NCBI GenBank assembly: GCA_009193035.1
Contig: SWDT01000067.1
Location: 290,388-354,387, forward strand
Origin: Halicephalobus mephisto
Lineage: Eukaryota; Nematoda; Chromadorea; Rhabditida; Panagrolaimidae
DNA: 64,000 nucleotides
Direction: 5' to 3'
Below the pieces are notes generated by a model. It searched no databases. It worked only from the letters and a program-made list of their open reading frames with translations, and was not told the DNA's origin. Below, in pieces: positions 25,548 through 37,915 of this stretch. Numbering within the stretch: position 1 is the first letter of the stretch; the number at the start of each line of letters is the position of its first letter. Made by a program: the position numbers and the translations under genes.

Positions 25548-27952
25548 CTAAAAAATTGTCCATAAAATAAAATAAAAAGCCATCATCCAGAAGGCGGCTT
25601 TTAACCAGAAACCAGTAAACGATAAACCAGATGGATACGGTATTTGATGAGTTTTGACAATTTTGTCCATTGACATTGAAACTACAGTAACCATTGATTC
25701 ACTTGTAACTCCTGGCAAAAAAGTTTGAGGACTTTGATTTCCATTTTGTTCGATTCTGCCCATGTTCGGAGTGTCCAAAGTTCGTCTTGGAAGAAACTCG
25801 ATTGCAGTAACGGAATTAGAATGAGCATTACAGTAATACAATTGCTCTAATTCCCTCGTTGTAAAGATACCAACAGTTCCAGTGGCAAATCCTATAGCAA
25901 AGTAATTCTGGCAATTACTCACAGTCGTTACGACAATTCTCTGAAAATAAAAATAATAATTATAAAAATTTAAAAATAATAATTATAAAATAATAATTAT
26001 AAAAAATTGTAAAACAATCATTGTAAAAATTTAAAAATAAAAATTATAAAAATTATAAAATAATAATTATAAAAATTTAAAAATAATAATTATAAAATAA
26101 AATAATCATTGTAAAAATTTAAAAATAAAATCTTAAAATAATAATTATAAAAATCTTAAAATAAAATAATAAAAAATTATAAAATAATAATTATAAAAAT
26201 TTAAAAATAATAATTATAAAATAAAATAATAAAAAATTCTAAAATAATCATTGTAAAAATTTAAAAATAAAATCTTAAAATAATAATTATAAAAATTCTA
26301 AAATAATCATTATAAAAATTTAAAAATAAAATTTTAGAATAATAATTATAAAAATTTAAAAATAAAAAAACTATGAAAATTTTAAAACAAAATTTCCAAA
26401 CCTCTTGTTTGATTTCCTTCAATTCCAAATTCATAAATTGTTTTTTTTCTCGATCAAAGCCCCAGATTGATATGAAACAATTTGATTTCGTCGTAACTTG
26501 TCGTGAATTATGAGCCATGGCCAGAAAAGATTTAGGTGAATGTGGATTCAGATTCACGAATCTCGCCGATCTTGGGACATATTTTTCCTTTGGCATTTTT
26601 GGGACATTATCCGGAACAACAGCAATCCTTTTTCCAGTTTGGGATCCCCACAATTCGACTTCTTTCGTCACAGTTACAATCATTGATCCACAAGGCGAAA
26701 AATCAATGGCATGGATCTCTTCAGAAGCCGTGGTGAATTCAACTAGTGGTTTTTTTGGAACTGTTGGGTCCTGCAACAGTAATAACCATTGTATACAATC
26801 ATACCGTTGCAAAAAATTAAGAATGTTTTATTAATGCAAATTTTTTGGATTTTCTTGGAAAATTCTATATTTTAGGTAACAAGGGGGAAAACGAGAGAGA
26901 GAACGGCGCGAGTCGATTTTGATCAAGATTTGCCAGTTTTATCAGTTTTCTGCTTTTACTCACTCTCTCCGCGCCAATTCAAAAATCACTATCGTAAAAA
27001 ATTCAAAGTTTACCAAATAATCTCAACCCGGATTTTCTAATATGTTTGAACCCAAAATGGTCTACATGATGAATAGTTCGTAATCTTACATGACTTCGAA
27101 ATTTCTGAAGTTAGATATATGGAATACTGAACCTGGTCCACTTTTGAAATTTAAATCACATGTGGATATTTCGGTAAATAATGGGAAAATCAATACTTGT
27201 TCGGGAAATTGTTATTTTTTGCCGGAAGAAAACCAACCCGATTCTGGTAGATGTCACTGGCGTCCCAGACCCTCACGTATCCGTTGGTTCCTCCTGTGGC
27301 CACTCTCAGCGGCTTGAAGCTACTTCTGTCGAATCTGACTACTTTTTGGTAGTCTTTAGTGCGTCCATCGACGGATAGAACTTTCCCGACGTTCTTAAAG
27401 TTGAAAGACAATTGAGAAGGAACATCGACTTCTGACTGAACCGAAGCAAGTTGGAATCCTGTGGTTTCGTAAAAATAACAAAACTACAAAAATTCATATA
27501 TTAAAATTGAATAAAATAACAGAATAAACAACTTACACTGTCTTCACCAGCGGCAATTAAGTATTTTCCGGAATCCAGCTGCCCTGCGGAAACGCAATCC
27601 ATGTTCATCACGGACCGGTCCTCCGTCCCAACTTCTGCTGTTTTGGTCCCACGTAAGTTTTCAGAAGGCTGACCGATCTTCGGGAAGCTATTATAGTTTA
27701 ATAAAAACAACTAAAAAAGTAAAAATAATTAGAAATAAAGGAAATTAAAAACATCAAAGAATTTTAAAAAAACATCAAAGAAATTTGAAAAAATACAAAA
27801 CTGACCTCTATTCCATTTCTGACTCCGGTTTTCGAAGCCCCTCCGCCGCCCCCGATGAGGATATGTCGGCTTCCGAGTGACTTGATCGTGTAGGAAGGAT
27901 ATGACACTTCTGCCAGGACCGAAGGGAGCTTAGGGGAGGAAAACAACGGCAT
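25548..27952 (-). CDS. sec-12: PREB/SEC12-type guanine exchange factor for SAR1
   Basis: Five exons (27952-27806, 27710-27537, 27483-27238, 26770-26402, 25940-25548), all phase 0, give 442 residues. The N-terminus has GSRHILIGGGGGASKTGVRN, the potassium-loop region typical of PREB/SEC12. WD-type blades follow (VATGGTNGYVRVWDAS, EEIHAIDFSPCGSMIVTVTK, FAIGFATGTVGIF, NSVTAIEF, SMDKIVKTH). The last 25 residues (FTGFWLKAAFWMMAFYFILW) are a single membrane anchor at the extreme C-terminus. The protein should sit in the ER membrane and load SAR1 with GTP for COPII budding. Intron 3 (26771-27237) contains arm B of the inverted repeat, and intron 4 (25941-26401) is a TAATAATTATAAAAATTT array. All catalytic-loop residues I can judge are intact. 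Confidence 0.92.
25960..26390. repeat. A/T tandem array in PREB intron 4
   Basis: Units such as AATAATAATTATAAAAATTT and AATAATCATTGTAAAAATTT repeat for about 430 bp with drift. Confidence 0.85.
26855..27050. repeat. Long inverted repeat, arm B, inside PREB intron 3
   Basis: Reverse complement of 21261-21458 over about 196 bp (TTAGGTAACAAGGGGGAAAA, GGCGCGAGTCGATTTTGATC, CTCTCTCCGCGCCAATTC). Placement within an intron shows the element inserted into a gene without disrupting exons. Confidence 0.9.
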
Positions 27953-28059
27953 TATTTACGAGGCAACAGGACAAAATTAGGAAATCTGAAATAAACAATG
28001 TTCGCGAAATTTAAATAAAGAAATCAGGCGCCAAATCGATTCAAATTTGAAGTAGTTTG

Positions 28060-28895
28060 TATTAAATCATCACTATGTGGGAGATTGCTATATGGATATA
28101 CATCGGAAATGGATATATGGAGGAATAACTGCAGTCAGATAAGGAGGTTCAAATATGTTTGAAAAACAAGTTTTAAAAAGGCCAAAATCGGTGGTTTTTT
28201 AGGATATCGATAAAGTACCTTCATCTCATGATTACAATGGAAAATTTCATATATGAAAAACAATTATATCAAGAGATAAACATAACTGGATAAAATGGTT
28301 CAAAATTTACCGAAAAACAAATTTAGTAATACTAGCTCAAATTATTTCTCATATTCTGACAAAACATCCTCATCTCATGATCATAATGGAAAATTTCATA
28401 TATGAAAAACAATTATATAAAGAAATAAATAAAGTTGAAAAATTTCGAAATCCACCAAAAAAAACAAATTTTCAAAACACACAAATAAGTCGTTTTTTCG
28501 GAATTTAACTAACGGACTTATTTGATGACTATAATAAGCGATTTCATATATCAAAAATCGACATATTAGAGGATAATCGAAGTCAAATAAAAACGTCCCA
28601 AATAACTTTTCAAAAACTAAAAAAACACCAAAATCGAGTCATTTTTTAAATTTCGACAAAATACACTTATTTAATCATTATATTCAATAATTTATATATA
28701 TCGAAAATGAATATATCAAGCGACAATTACGATCGGATCGAGAAATTCAAAATAAATTTAAAAATAAAAACTTTCACATTTCTAAAGCGATTTATCTTTT
28801 TAGTTCTCAATAAAACACTTTCACCTGATGATTATATCAAATCATTTCATATATCAAAAACAAATACAACCAAAAATAATTACGGTTTGACGAAA
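28060..28895. repeat. Tandem array of about 148-bp diverged units upstream of PREB
   Basis: Units carry CATCTCATGATTACAATGGA and TTTCATATATGAAAAACAAT at about 28223, 28371, 28516, 28666 and 28821. Spacing is 145-155 bp. The array separates the PREB start from the short ORF at 28963. Confidence 0.8.
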
Positions 28896-28962
28896 AAGTT
28901 CCAAATGTGTCGAGAAACAATAGTTCACACAAAGCCAGAGCGAGTCGTCTCCTCGGGTTCGG

Positions 28963-29094
28963 ATGGACGCGCGCTCAGTTGGCGTTCGTCTTAACTGGCC
29001 ACGCATTTGCTCGGAATTTTCGGTCGAGAAATTCAACGACGAATATAACAAGACATCTTCGTACAGCCGACTCAACGACGAGTTCATCGAGTAA
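28963..29094 (+). CDS. Short ORF (43 residues), unrecognised
   Basis: ATG at 28963 opens MDARSVGVRLNWPRICSEFS, then VEKFNDEYNKTSSYSRLNDE and FIE with TAA at 29092-29094. The island 28920-29095 is much richer in GC than the flanking arrays, and the last 30 codons use AAC, GAC, TTC and CGA in a gene-like way. The frame stays open upstream to a TAG at 28921. It could be a small gene, the last exon of an unseen gene, or a non-coding island; two other frames are also partly open, which weakens the case. Confidence 0.3.
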   Translation: MDARSVGVRLNWPRICSEFSVEKFNDEYNKTSSYSRLNDEFIE

Positions 29095-29219
29095 CAAGCA
29101 CTTGAAGCACTTTACATTTGTGATTTTTGTAACTGAAAAGAATATTTATATAAATTTAAAAAATTTAATATTTTTAAATTATAGATATTTAAAGGATTTT
29201 TGTGGTCGTTTTCTGAGTT

Positions 29220-29690
29220 ATTAAGTTGTGAAAGTAGTAAAAAAGTAAATAATTTGATGAATTTAAGAATTTTGATATATGAAAGATTTTTAAAAATCAA
29301 AAAATTTAATATTTTTAAATGAATTTTCATTTATGTCTTTCATACAGTAATTTTCTGGATTTTTAAATTGTGAAAGTAGTAAAAAAGTAAGTAATTTAAT
29401 AAATAAAAAAATTTTGATATATGAAAGATTTTTAAAAATCAAAAATTTAATTTTTTAAAATGAATTTTCATTTATTTTTTGTCTACAGTAATTTTCTGGA
29501 TTTTTAAATTGTGAAAGTAGTAAAACAGTAAGTAATTTGATGAATTTAAGAATTTTGATATATGAAAGATTTTTAAAAATCGAAAAATTTAATTTTTTTC
29601 AAATGAATCCTCATTTATTTTTTGTCTACAGTAATTTTCTGGATTTTTAAATTGTGAAAGTAGTAAAAAAGTAAATTTGATGGAAATCCT
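29220..29690. repeat. Tandem array, about 142-bp units
   Basis: Units begin TTGTGAAAGTAGTAAAAAAG near 29226, 29369, 29510 and 29653 and contain TTTTGATATATGAAAGATTT and CAGTAATTTTCTGGATTTTT. The source unit looks AT-rich and non-coding. Confidence 0.85.
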
Positions 29691-29899
29691 GGTACAGAAA
29701 AAATATTTAAACTTGAAGAAATTTGAGAAGTTTAAAATTTAAAAAAATTGCATTTTGAAATTTGTCTAATTTTTGAATCTTTGAGTCTTAAACTCGACAA
29801 AAGGGCAACTGCCTTGATCAGGTGCAAAAATCTGATATATGAAAATTTGGAGAAACTTGAGAACTTTAATATTTCCCATAGCAAATGTCACTTGAAAAT

Positions 29900-30455
29900 T
29901 TTTCTGTTATTTTGTGTGTTTAAGTTGTAAAATTATTTAAAAAACAGTAAATTTAACGAATTAAAAAGAAATTGATATATGAAAAATAATTAAAATTGTT
30001 AAAAATTAAATTTTTTTTATATAAAACTTGTCATCAAGGATGTTTTTATTTGTTTTTTAATATGTTTAAGTCGTAAAATTATTTAAAAAACAGTAAATTT
30101 AACGAATTAAAAAAATTGATATATGAAAAATTATAAAAAATTGAAAAATTTAATTTTTTAAAACTTGTTATCAAAGATGTTTTTGTTTGTTTTTTAATGT
30201 TTAAGTCGTAAAATTACTTAAAACCAGTAAATTTGACGAATTAGGAAGAAATTGATATATGAAAAATTAAATTTTTTAAACTTGTTATCAAAAATGTTTT
30301 TATTTGTTTTTTAATATGTTTAAGTCGTAAAATTATTTAAAAACAGTAAATTTGACGAATTAGGAAAAAATTGATATATGAAAAATTAAATTTTTTTAAA
30401 CTTGTTATCAAGGATGTTTTTGTTTGTTTTTTAATGTTTAAGTCGTAAAATCAAC
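29900..30455. repeat. Tandem array, about 110-145-bp units
   Basis: Units contain TTTAAGTCGTAAAATTATTT, CAGTAAATTTAACGAATTA and AAATTGATATATGAAAAATT, five copies from about 29920. Related to the preceding array through the ATATATGAAA block. Confidence 0.8.
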
Positions 30456-31380
30456 AGAAGGACAGCAGGCTTGACCAGATGGGCCTGACTCGGCAGGTCG
30501 GGTAATCCTCCCGGACCAGAGGCCTTCTTGACTCGCTCTGTCCGAAATTTCAAGCTGCTAAATTGAACCATTTGTGACTTTTTCAAGCACAATTTGGACG
30601 GACCAAGTTTATCGGATTTATCTCTGTCCTCATCCAGCCTTCAATCCTCAATCGACACAAATTGCTCTGACCGAATGTCCTCAGGCAAAATCCCGGTTTT
30701 TGTTCCATGTTATTTTTATTTTTCGATTATTGGATTTAATCGATAAAATTAGAAGAAATTTTTTTGATTAAAAAATTCAAAATTTTTTGAAGTTTTGGAT
30801 TTTTCTAAAATTTCAAAAAATTATAATTTTTAAAATTTCTAAAACTTTATAAAATTATAATTTTTTAAATTTTCAAAAATTTATAAAATTATAATTTTTT
30901 AAATTTTCAAAATTTTATAAAATTTCACAAATTTTTAAAAATATTCTTGAAAAAATTTCTGAAATTTTCCACAATTTCCTTATGGAAGCTTCTGAAGTCT
31001 TCTAGAATCGTATTTGAAATTTAGAAACTTCTTAAAATTTTCTAGTTTTGTAAATTTTTAAAAATTCTTTAAAAATCAAAAAATTGTAAAATAGAAAATT
31101 TGAAAATTTTACGGAAAATTGTTTCGAAATAATTTCTTAAAAAAGCTAATTTCTTATCATAAAAATATAACAATCCTAATCGACATTCGTTCACTGTTCG
31201 TCTGACTCAAATCTGCTGTTATTCAATTTTTGTTTAAAAAATTTTTTATTTTATTTTTAAAAAAATTAAGATCCTCCAAAATTCAGAATTCTGAAGTTTC
31301 GAAAATTTGTCTCGAGATAATTTCGTAACAAAGCTCATTTTTAAATTTTATTACAATGTGAAAAAATTTTAATCGACAGT
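30456..31380. other. GC-richer island plus low-complexity DNA
   Basis: 30456-30700 stands out as less AT-rich (CAGGTCGGGTAATCCTCCCG, CTCTGTCCTCATCCAGCC). One frame from ATG 30574 runs 65 codons (MTFSSTIWTDQVYRIYLCPH) but splice sites and homology are lacking, so I do not call a gene. 30760-31270 is A/T-rich with TTCTAGAA-type repeats. 31285-31370 carries GTCTCGAGATAATTTCGTAA, one of the dispersed motif copies. Confidence 0.4.
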
Positions 31381-31382
31381 AT

Positions 31383-31572
31383 TCACATTTTGCCAAAAAT
31401 TTAAATTTGGCATTTGTTCACATTTTGCCAAAGATTCAAATTTGGCATTCTTTCACATTTCGCCAAAGATTAAAATTTGGCGTTCTTTCACATTTCGCTA
31501 AAAATCAAAATTTGGCAATCTTTCACATTTCGCCAAAGATTAAAATTTGGCATTCGTTTACATTTCGCCAAA
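31383..31572. repeat. Minisatellite of about 33 bp with TTTGCCAAA...TTTGGCA arms
   Basis: About six units of CACATTTCGCCAAAGATTAA followed by AATTTGGCATTCTTT. Each unit carries a short inverted repeat (GCCAAA / TTTGGC). The same unit recurs at 54776-55070 in CASK intron 5. Confidence 0.9.
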
Positions 31573-31921
31573 ATTTTTTTTCATTTTTTCGAACTAGAAT
31601 TCATAAATTTCCAAAACCATTACATAAAATTAAAAATTCTAAAATTCATGAATTAGTGTCAAGACAACTTCCAAATGATGACGTTTTTTAATTTTTTTAA
31701 ACTTTAATGTTTTTTGATTTTTTTAAATTTTTTTTCGAAAAAATCCGTTTTGTTAAAATCGATAAATTTCGGTTTTGGATTTGGTTTATTTTTGATTCAA
31801 AGATTTCGTTTTTTTAAAGTTTTTTTTTTCATTTTTTCCGGGAAATTCCGGACTTGCCATTTTTTTGAAAAATTTTATGCATTAAAATTTCCATTTTTTA
31901 TTTTAAAAAAATTGTTTCAGA

Positions 31922-34900
31922 ATGTTCCGGATTTATTTTATCTTCTTATTGTCGCAGTTACCGTATTCGTCACTGGGAGACAGTATTATTCCATTTAACG
32001 CTTCCGAAAATGTAAGTTTTTTATTTAATGTAGAAATCTATAAAAAAATCAAAAACAAAGTCAAATTTTTAAACGAAAATTAGGTAGGCTAGGCTGTCCG
32101 AATGTTGCATGCAAACTGCGGATTTTTATTCCGATTTTGATATCAACCTAGTTGCCGAAGTACTGCGCGCAATCTGCAGGTTAGATTTCGAAATTTTTGT
32201 AAATATAAACATGAAAATATTCATCGATTTGTCAGAATGTTGCATGCAAACTGCAGGTTTTTATTTTTTATTTCGAAGTTTTTGTAAATATGAAAATATT
32301 CATCGATTTGTCAGAATGTTGCATGCAAACTGCAGGTTTTTATTTTTTATTTCAAAGTCTTTGTAAATATAAATATGAAAATATCCATCAACTTGCCAGA
32401 ATGTTGCATGCAAACTGCGGGTTTTTATTTTTTATTTCGAAGTTTTTGTAAATATAAACATGAAAATATTCATCGATTTGTCAGAATGTTCCATGCAAAC
32501 TGCAGATTTTTATTTTTTATTTCGAAGTTTTTGTAAATATGAAAATATTCATCGATTTGTCAGAATGTTCCATGCAAACTGCGGGTTTTTTTATGTTAAT
32601 CGTTTTATAGATATCGAGATAGGCTTAAATTGATCCAACAAGGAACTAGTCATTTGTCTTTGTGCCAATTAAACAAGATAAATCCGACCAACTGTTTCGT
32701 CAAAGTTGATGATCAAAATAAAATTTTTCGTGTTGAGACAATTGGCGGAATTTTTAGTTTTCAAAAAGTAAATCAAACAATTAGTAAATTTTTAAATAAA
32801 ATTTAAAAAATGGAATTAAAAAAAATTTAAAATGTCTCAAGACGAAAATTTAAATTTTGAAAACGAATTTCGATAAAAATTTGACTTTTCAAAAAAAATA
32901 AAATTCACAAAAATTTTTCAACATGAAAATTTGAAATTTTAATATCGAATTTTAAGGATGAACTTTGATGATAAATTTCGATAAAAAAATAATTAAGTTT
33001 TTTAAAGAAAAATTTTTAAATAATGTCTTAACACGAAAGTTTTTAATTTTGATGAATCTTAATAAAAAAACAGTTATATTTTTTTGAAAAAAATTTTTAA
33101 ATAATATCTCAACACGAAAATTTTTAAATTTTGACGATGAACTTTGATAAAAAGTAATTAATTTTCTTGAAAAAAAATTTTTAAATGTTTTAAGACGAAA
33201 TTTTAACTTTGGTGACCTTTAATAAAAAAAAGTAATTAATTTTCTTGAAAAGAAAAATTTTTAAACAATGTTTTAAGACGAAAATTTAAATTTTGACGAT
33301 TAACTTTGATAAAAAAAGTAATTAATTTTCTTGAAAAAAAAATTTTTAAATAATGTTTTAACACGAAAATTTAACTTTGGTGAACTTTAATAAAAAAAAG
33401 TAATTAATTTTCTTGAAAAGAAAAATTCTCAAATAATATTTTAAGACGAAAATTTAAATTTTGACGATGAACTTTGATAAAAAAGTAATTAATTTTCTTG
33501 AAAAAAAATTTTTAAATAATGTTTTAACACGAAAATTTTTAATTTTGACGATTAACTTTGATAAAACCAAAAATTAACCAAATTTTTCAGACAATTATCC
33601 AAAAACTTGAAAACGAAAAAATCGTGAAATCCAATGAAGAAATCAGACGTGAAATCGGAGAATTTATTGATTTTAATGAAACGGAATTATCTGTTCACCA
33701 TAATTACAGTATGATGACGAAATATCTCAGAAGATTGACCAAAGAATATCCGGATTTGTGTACTTTGAATTCGGTCGGGAAATCCGTCGAAAAAAGGGAA
33801 CTTTGGGTTTTGACGATTTCGAAAAATCCGAAACATCACGTTCCTGGAAAACCGGAATTCAAATACGTGGCGAACATGCACGGGAACGAGGTCTTCGGGA
33901 GGGAAGCCCTTCTGAAGCTCGCCGAACTTTTTCTAGTCAATTACGGTAAAAATGAATATTTGACGAATTTGGTAAATAAGACCAGAATCCATCTGATGCC
34001 GAGTATGAATCCCGATGGATACGAAAAAGCCGAAGAAGGAGACGAAATGACCGGTCCGGGCAGGGGAAACGCCAACGGCATTGATCTTAACAGGAATTTC
34101 CCCAGACGGAAAGGGGCTTCTCAAGTACCCCAACCTGAAACTCAGAAAATCATGGAATGGTCCGCATCAATACCTTTCGTCATCAGTGCCAATCTCCATG
34201 GTGGAACAAAACTGGTCAATTATCCTTTCGATGATTTCGAATTCGGAAAAAGCAAAACAGGAGATCACGATATATTCGTTAAATTGGCCTATTCCTACGC
34301 GAGAGCCCATCCGAACATGTACATCCCGGGCCCCCGGTGCAATGCTGCTTGGGACGACCAGGACCCGACCCAGGGGATCACCAACGGGGCCACCTGGTAC
34401 GAGGTCAGCGGGGGGATGCAGGACTGGATGTACTTGTTTGGAAATTGTTTCGAAGTTACAGTAGAAACAAATTGCGATAAATTTCCCCTCAGGACCCGAC
34501 TTCCAAGTTACTGGAAAAATCACCAAATTCCTCTGATTTATTACGTAAGTCTGGTCCATCACACGATCCACGGCTTCATTCTGGACGAACAGACGGGGTT
34601 GGGAATCGCGAATGCTACAGTAAGCATCAACTCCAGAGGCAAGATTCTCAGAAGTTACATCTACGGAGACTACTGGAGACCGATCACTCCCGGAAAGTAC
34701 GAGGTGGGTTTCGAAACCAGAATCTGATCAGAGTACCTAGTCAACAGTTGACCCCTGAGGCATTCGACCCTTTTTTGATTCTTGCCGATTTCTATTTTTT
34801 TTTAAATAATTTTTTCTCATTTAATTAATATATTAAATTAATCCAATTACAAAAAAATTATCTAAAAAAGTAGAATTGGTTTATATAAAGTTATCCCCTG

Positions 34901-36383
34901 AGGCATTTAGTCCCTTTTTTTTACTTAGATTGGTTTCGAAATTCTTTTTTAAATAATTTTTCTCATTTAATTAATATATTAACTTAATCCAATTACCAAA
35001 AAACAATCTAAAAAAGTAGAATTGGTTTATATAAAGTTATTCCCTGAGGCATTTGGTCCTTTTTTTTGACTTAGATTAGTTTCGAAATTTCTTAAAACAA
35101 TTTTTTTCATTTAATTAATATATTAAATTAATTCAATTACCAAAAAATAATCTAAAAAAGTAGAATTGGTTTATATAAAGTTATCCCCTGAGGCATTTGG
35201 TCCTTTTTTTGACTTAGATTAGTTTCGAAATTCTTTTTTAAATAATTTTCTTTTTAACTGATATATTAAATTGATCCAATTATCAAAAAATAATCTACAA
35301 AAGTAGAATTGGTTTATATAAAGTTATCCCCTGAGGCATTTGGTCCCTTTTTTGACTCTTGCCGATTTCTATTTTTTTAAAATAATTTTTTTCTCATTTA
35401 ATTGATAAAGTTAATCCTATCATGAAAAAACCGGTCTAAAAAGATAAAATTCAGACCCATCTTGCGAAATAAAGAAAACAAGTACCGTACAGTCAGTGAA
35501 AGTAGCCTAAAATCACTTTAAAGTTCTTATTGAAATTCTTTATCAAATAAAATTGAAAAATTCTAGAAATATATGATCTGAAATATTAGTAAATTTTAAT
35601 TTTTAAAAAAATTATGATTTGGATTTGAGCAGATAAAGTAGGAATTTTTTGAAAAGATAAAAAAAACAAAATTAAAATTCTTAAAATTGATCGTAATTTA
35701 ATTAGATTAGGATTATCTAAAAAGATTTATTCCAGTCAAGACCAGAATTTTCTAAAAAAGATTTATTCCAGTTAGGACCAAGTTAGAATTATCCGAAAAG
35801 ATAAGAAAACAAAATTAAACTTTTTAGAATTGATCGTAATTTAATTAGATTAGGATTATCTAAAAAGATTTATTCCAGTCAGGACCAGAATTTTCTAAAA
35901 AAGATTTATTCCAGTCAGGACCAGAATTTTCTAAAAAAGATTTATTCCAGTCAGGACCAGAATTTTCTAAAAAAGATTTATTCCAGTCAGGATCAAGTTG
36001 GAATTATCCGAAAAAATAAAAAAAACAAAATTAAACTTCCTAGAATTGATCTAGAAGATCGCAAACCCTAATCTGGAGGTCAGATGACTTGATGTTTTAT
36101 TCGGTTTTTGAAACAACTTCTGCTTTATCCCCTGGGGCCCTATATCTGGATTCGGTAATTTCGAAATGACGGAAGATTTCAGGTGACTTTCGACCACAAA
36201 GACTACTATCCCGTCACGAAATCCGTCAACATAACGACAGAACAGCCTTCAGCAGAAGTCAACGTGACTTTGGTTCCTCATTCTTACTCCGTTCCCTCAG
36301 GGCATTCGAGAGCACTGCCCGTCAACATGGCTTCAATTAATTATTTCTTTTTTATCGTTTTTTTCCCTATTTTTTTCTGTTGA
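31922..36383 (+). CDS. Secreted metallocarboxypeptidase, M14 N/E subfamily, probably GPI-anchored
   Basis: Three exons (31922-32011, 33591-34703, 36183-36383), all phase 0, give 467 residues. The ATG sits one base after a TTTCAG. MFRIYFIFLLSQLPYSSLG is a signal peptide. Zinc and catalytic residues are in place: MHGNEVFGRE (His and Glu, about 127 and 130), DLNRNFPR (substrate-binding Arg), NLHGGTKLVNYPFD (third zinc His, about 233) and EVTVETNCDKFP (catalytic Glu, about 321). From about 340 a transthyretin-like domain follows (GFILDEQTGLGIANATVSI to AEVNVTLVP), as in CPE, CPD and CPM. The C-terminus MASINYFFFIVFFPIFFC is hydrophobic with no cytoplasmic tail, suggesting a GPI signal and thus a CPM-like enzyme cleaving C-terminal basic residues outside the cell. 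AATAAA at 36417-36422. Confidence 0.94.
32095..32640. repeat. Tandem array in carboxypeptidase intron 1
   Basis: Six or so units of 70-90 bp around GTCAGAATGTTGCATGCAAA and CTGCAGGTTTTTATTTTTTA, ending with CGTTTTATAGATATCGAG, which echoes the right end of the 1762-2256 element. This is a larger relative of that element. Confidence 0.75.
32800..33590. repeat. AT-rich tandem array in carboxypeptidase intron 1
   Basis: Units of about 75-90 bp containing AATAATGTTTTAACACGAAA and GACGATTAACTTTGATAAA and TAATTAATTTTCTTGAAAAA, repeated to the acceptor at 33590. Confidence 0.8.
34740..35440. repeat. Tandem array, about 145-bp units, carboxypeptidase intron 2
   Basis: Five units with TTATCCCCTGAGGCATTTGG, TTTTTTGACTTAGATTAGTT and ATCTAAAAAAGTAGAATTGG. 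Confidence 0.9.
35690..36015. repeat. Tandem array, 38-bp units, carboxypeptidase intron 2
   Basis: Units of AAAAAAGATTTATTCCAGTC followed by AGGACCAGAATTTTCT, near-identical in four central copies (35860-35985). Confidence 0.9.
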
Positions 36384-36429
36384 TTTTCGTTCATTTCTCC
36401 GGGTCCATTCTTGCCAAATAAAATTATTT

Positions 36430-37200
36430 TTAAAACCATATTTTTGTAAAAAATCATAAATAAAAATTTCAACGAAACTATCTCAAGAGGAATTTTCTCA
36501 AAAATTATGAAATTTTTATAAAATTTTGAAAGTTTTATAAAATTTTAAAAAGTTTCTGAAATTTTTGAATGTTGAACAAGATATTGAAAAATTTCAGAAG
36601 ATTTTATAAAATTTTAAAAGTTATAAAATTCTGGAAGATATCGAAAAATTTTAAAAGATCTTAAAAAATTTCAGAAATGTACATAGAATTCTGGAGGATT
36701 CTAGAAATTTCAGAAATTTATATAAAATTCCAGAAATTTCCATAAAATTCTAAAACCTTGAATGAGGACGAAGAAGATTCCAAAAATTTTTTATGAAATT
36801 ATAAAATTCAGAATTTCATAAAATTTCAGAAATTTACATAAGATTCTGGAAGATTCTAGAATCCTAAATATGATTCCAAAATTTTTTATGAAATTCTAAA
36901 ATTCTGAATTTTATAAGATTCCAGAAATTTCCATAAAATTCTGAAGCCTTGAATGAAAGCGAAGAAGATTCCAAAATTTTTAATAAAATTTTAAAATTCT
37001 GAATTTTATAAAATTTCAGAAATTTACATAAAATTCTGGAATATTCTAGAATCCTAAATATGATTCCAAAAATTTCTATAAAATTCTAAAATTCTGAATT
37101 TCATAAAATTTCAGAAATTTCCATAAAATTCTAAAGCCTTGAATGAAGGCGAAGAAGATTCCAAAAATTTATATGAAATTTTGGAAGATTATATAAATTT
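36430..37200. repeat. Tandem array, about 192-bp units, downstream of carboxypeptidase
   Basis: Units contain CCTTGAATGAAGGCGAAGAA near 36755, 36947 and 37138, with TTCTGGAAGATTCTAGAATC and TCCATAAAATTCT. No gene here. Confidence 0.75.
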
Positions 37201-37549
37201 TCAAAAGTTTATAAAATCCTCAAAAATTTCAATTTTTTTAAATTTCGAAAATCAAAAAATTTTCAAATTTAATTTTATGCAAATTTTCGAAAGCTTTTAA
37301 TTGATGAATAAAAAATTCATTTCAAACAACTCAGAAACGCCTCAGGGGACGAACCGGCGGTAATCTCAATTTTTGTCTTTTCTAAGCTCCAAGAGTAAAA
37401 TAATCTTTTTTTTTATCTTAATGTTTTTCTCGCACTGTGCAAGGTCCATTTTAGTACAATATCATACGGTGCAAAAACAAGACATTTAGATAAATACTTA
37501 AATTTGAAATTTTTGAGTGCAGACATGTCTCGACACGACTCCCCTTCTA

Positions 37550-37915
37550 GTGATCGGTTTGTTGTAAAGGATTGCACAACATTTGCTTCCTCTATTTCGC
37601 AAAATTCATTTCATATTTATGTTGATTTTTTAATAATTAAATTAACTTGATATCTTAGTTAAGCAAGGAAAAATTAATTTAAAAAGAAAGAAGATCGAAA
37701 AGGAGAAAAATGGAGAGTAAATATCACTAGTAAGATATACAACATTCGCTACCTCTTTATTTCGCAAAATTTATTTCATTTATTTTATATTTATACTAAT
37801 TTTTTTAATAACTAAATTAACTTAATATCTTAGTTAAGTAAGAAAAAAATTAATTTGAAAAGAAAGAAGATCGAAAAGAAGAAAAACGGGGAACAAACGT
37901 CACTGGGGGAAGTGC
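37550..37915. repeat. Long inverted repeat, left arm (partner 40603-40950)
   Basis: Two tandem subunits of about 175 bp, each with ATTTGCTTCCTCTATTTCGC, AACTTGATATCTTAGTTAAG and AAAGAAGATCGAAAAGGAGA, read in reverse complement at 40603-40950. The outer edge against the loop is AACAAACGTCACTGGG. Confidence 0.9.
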
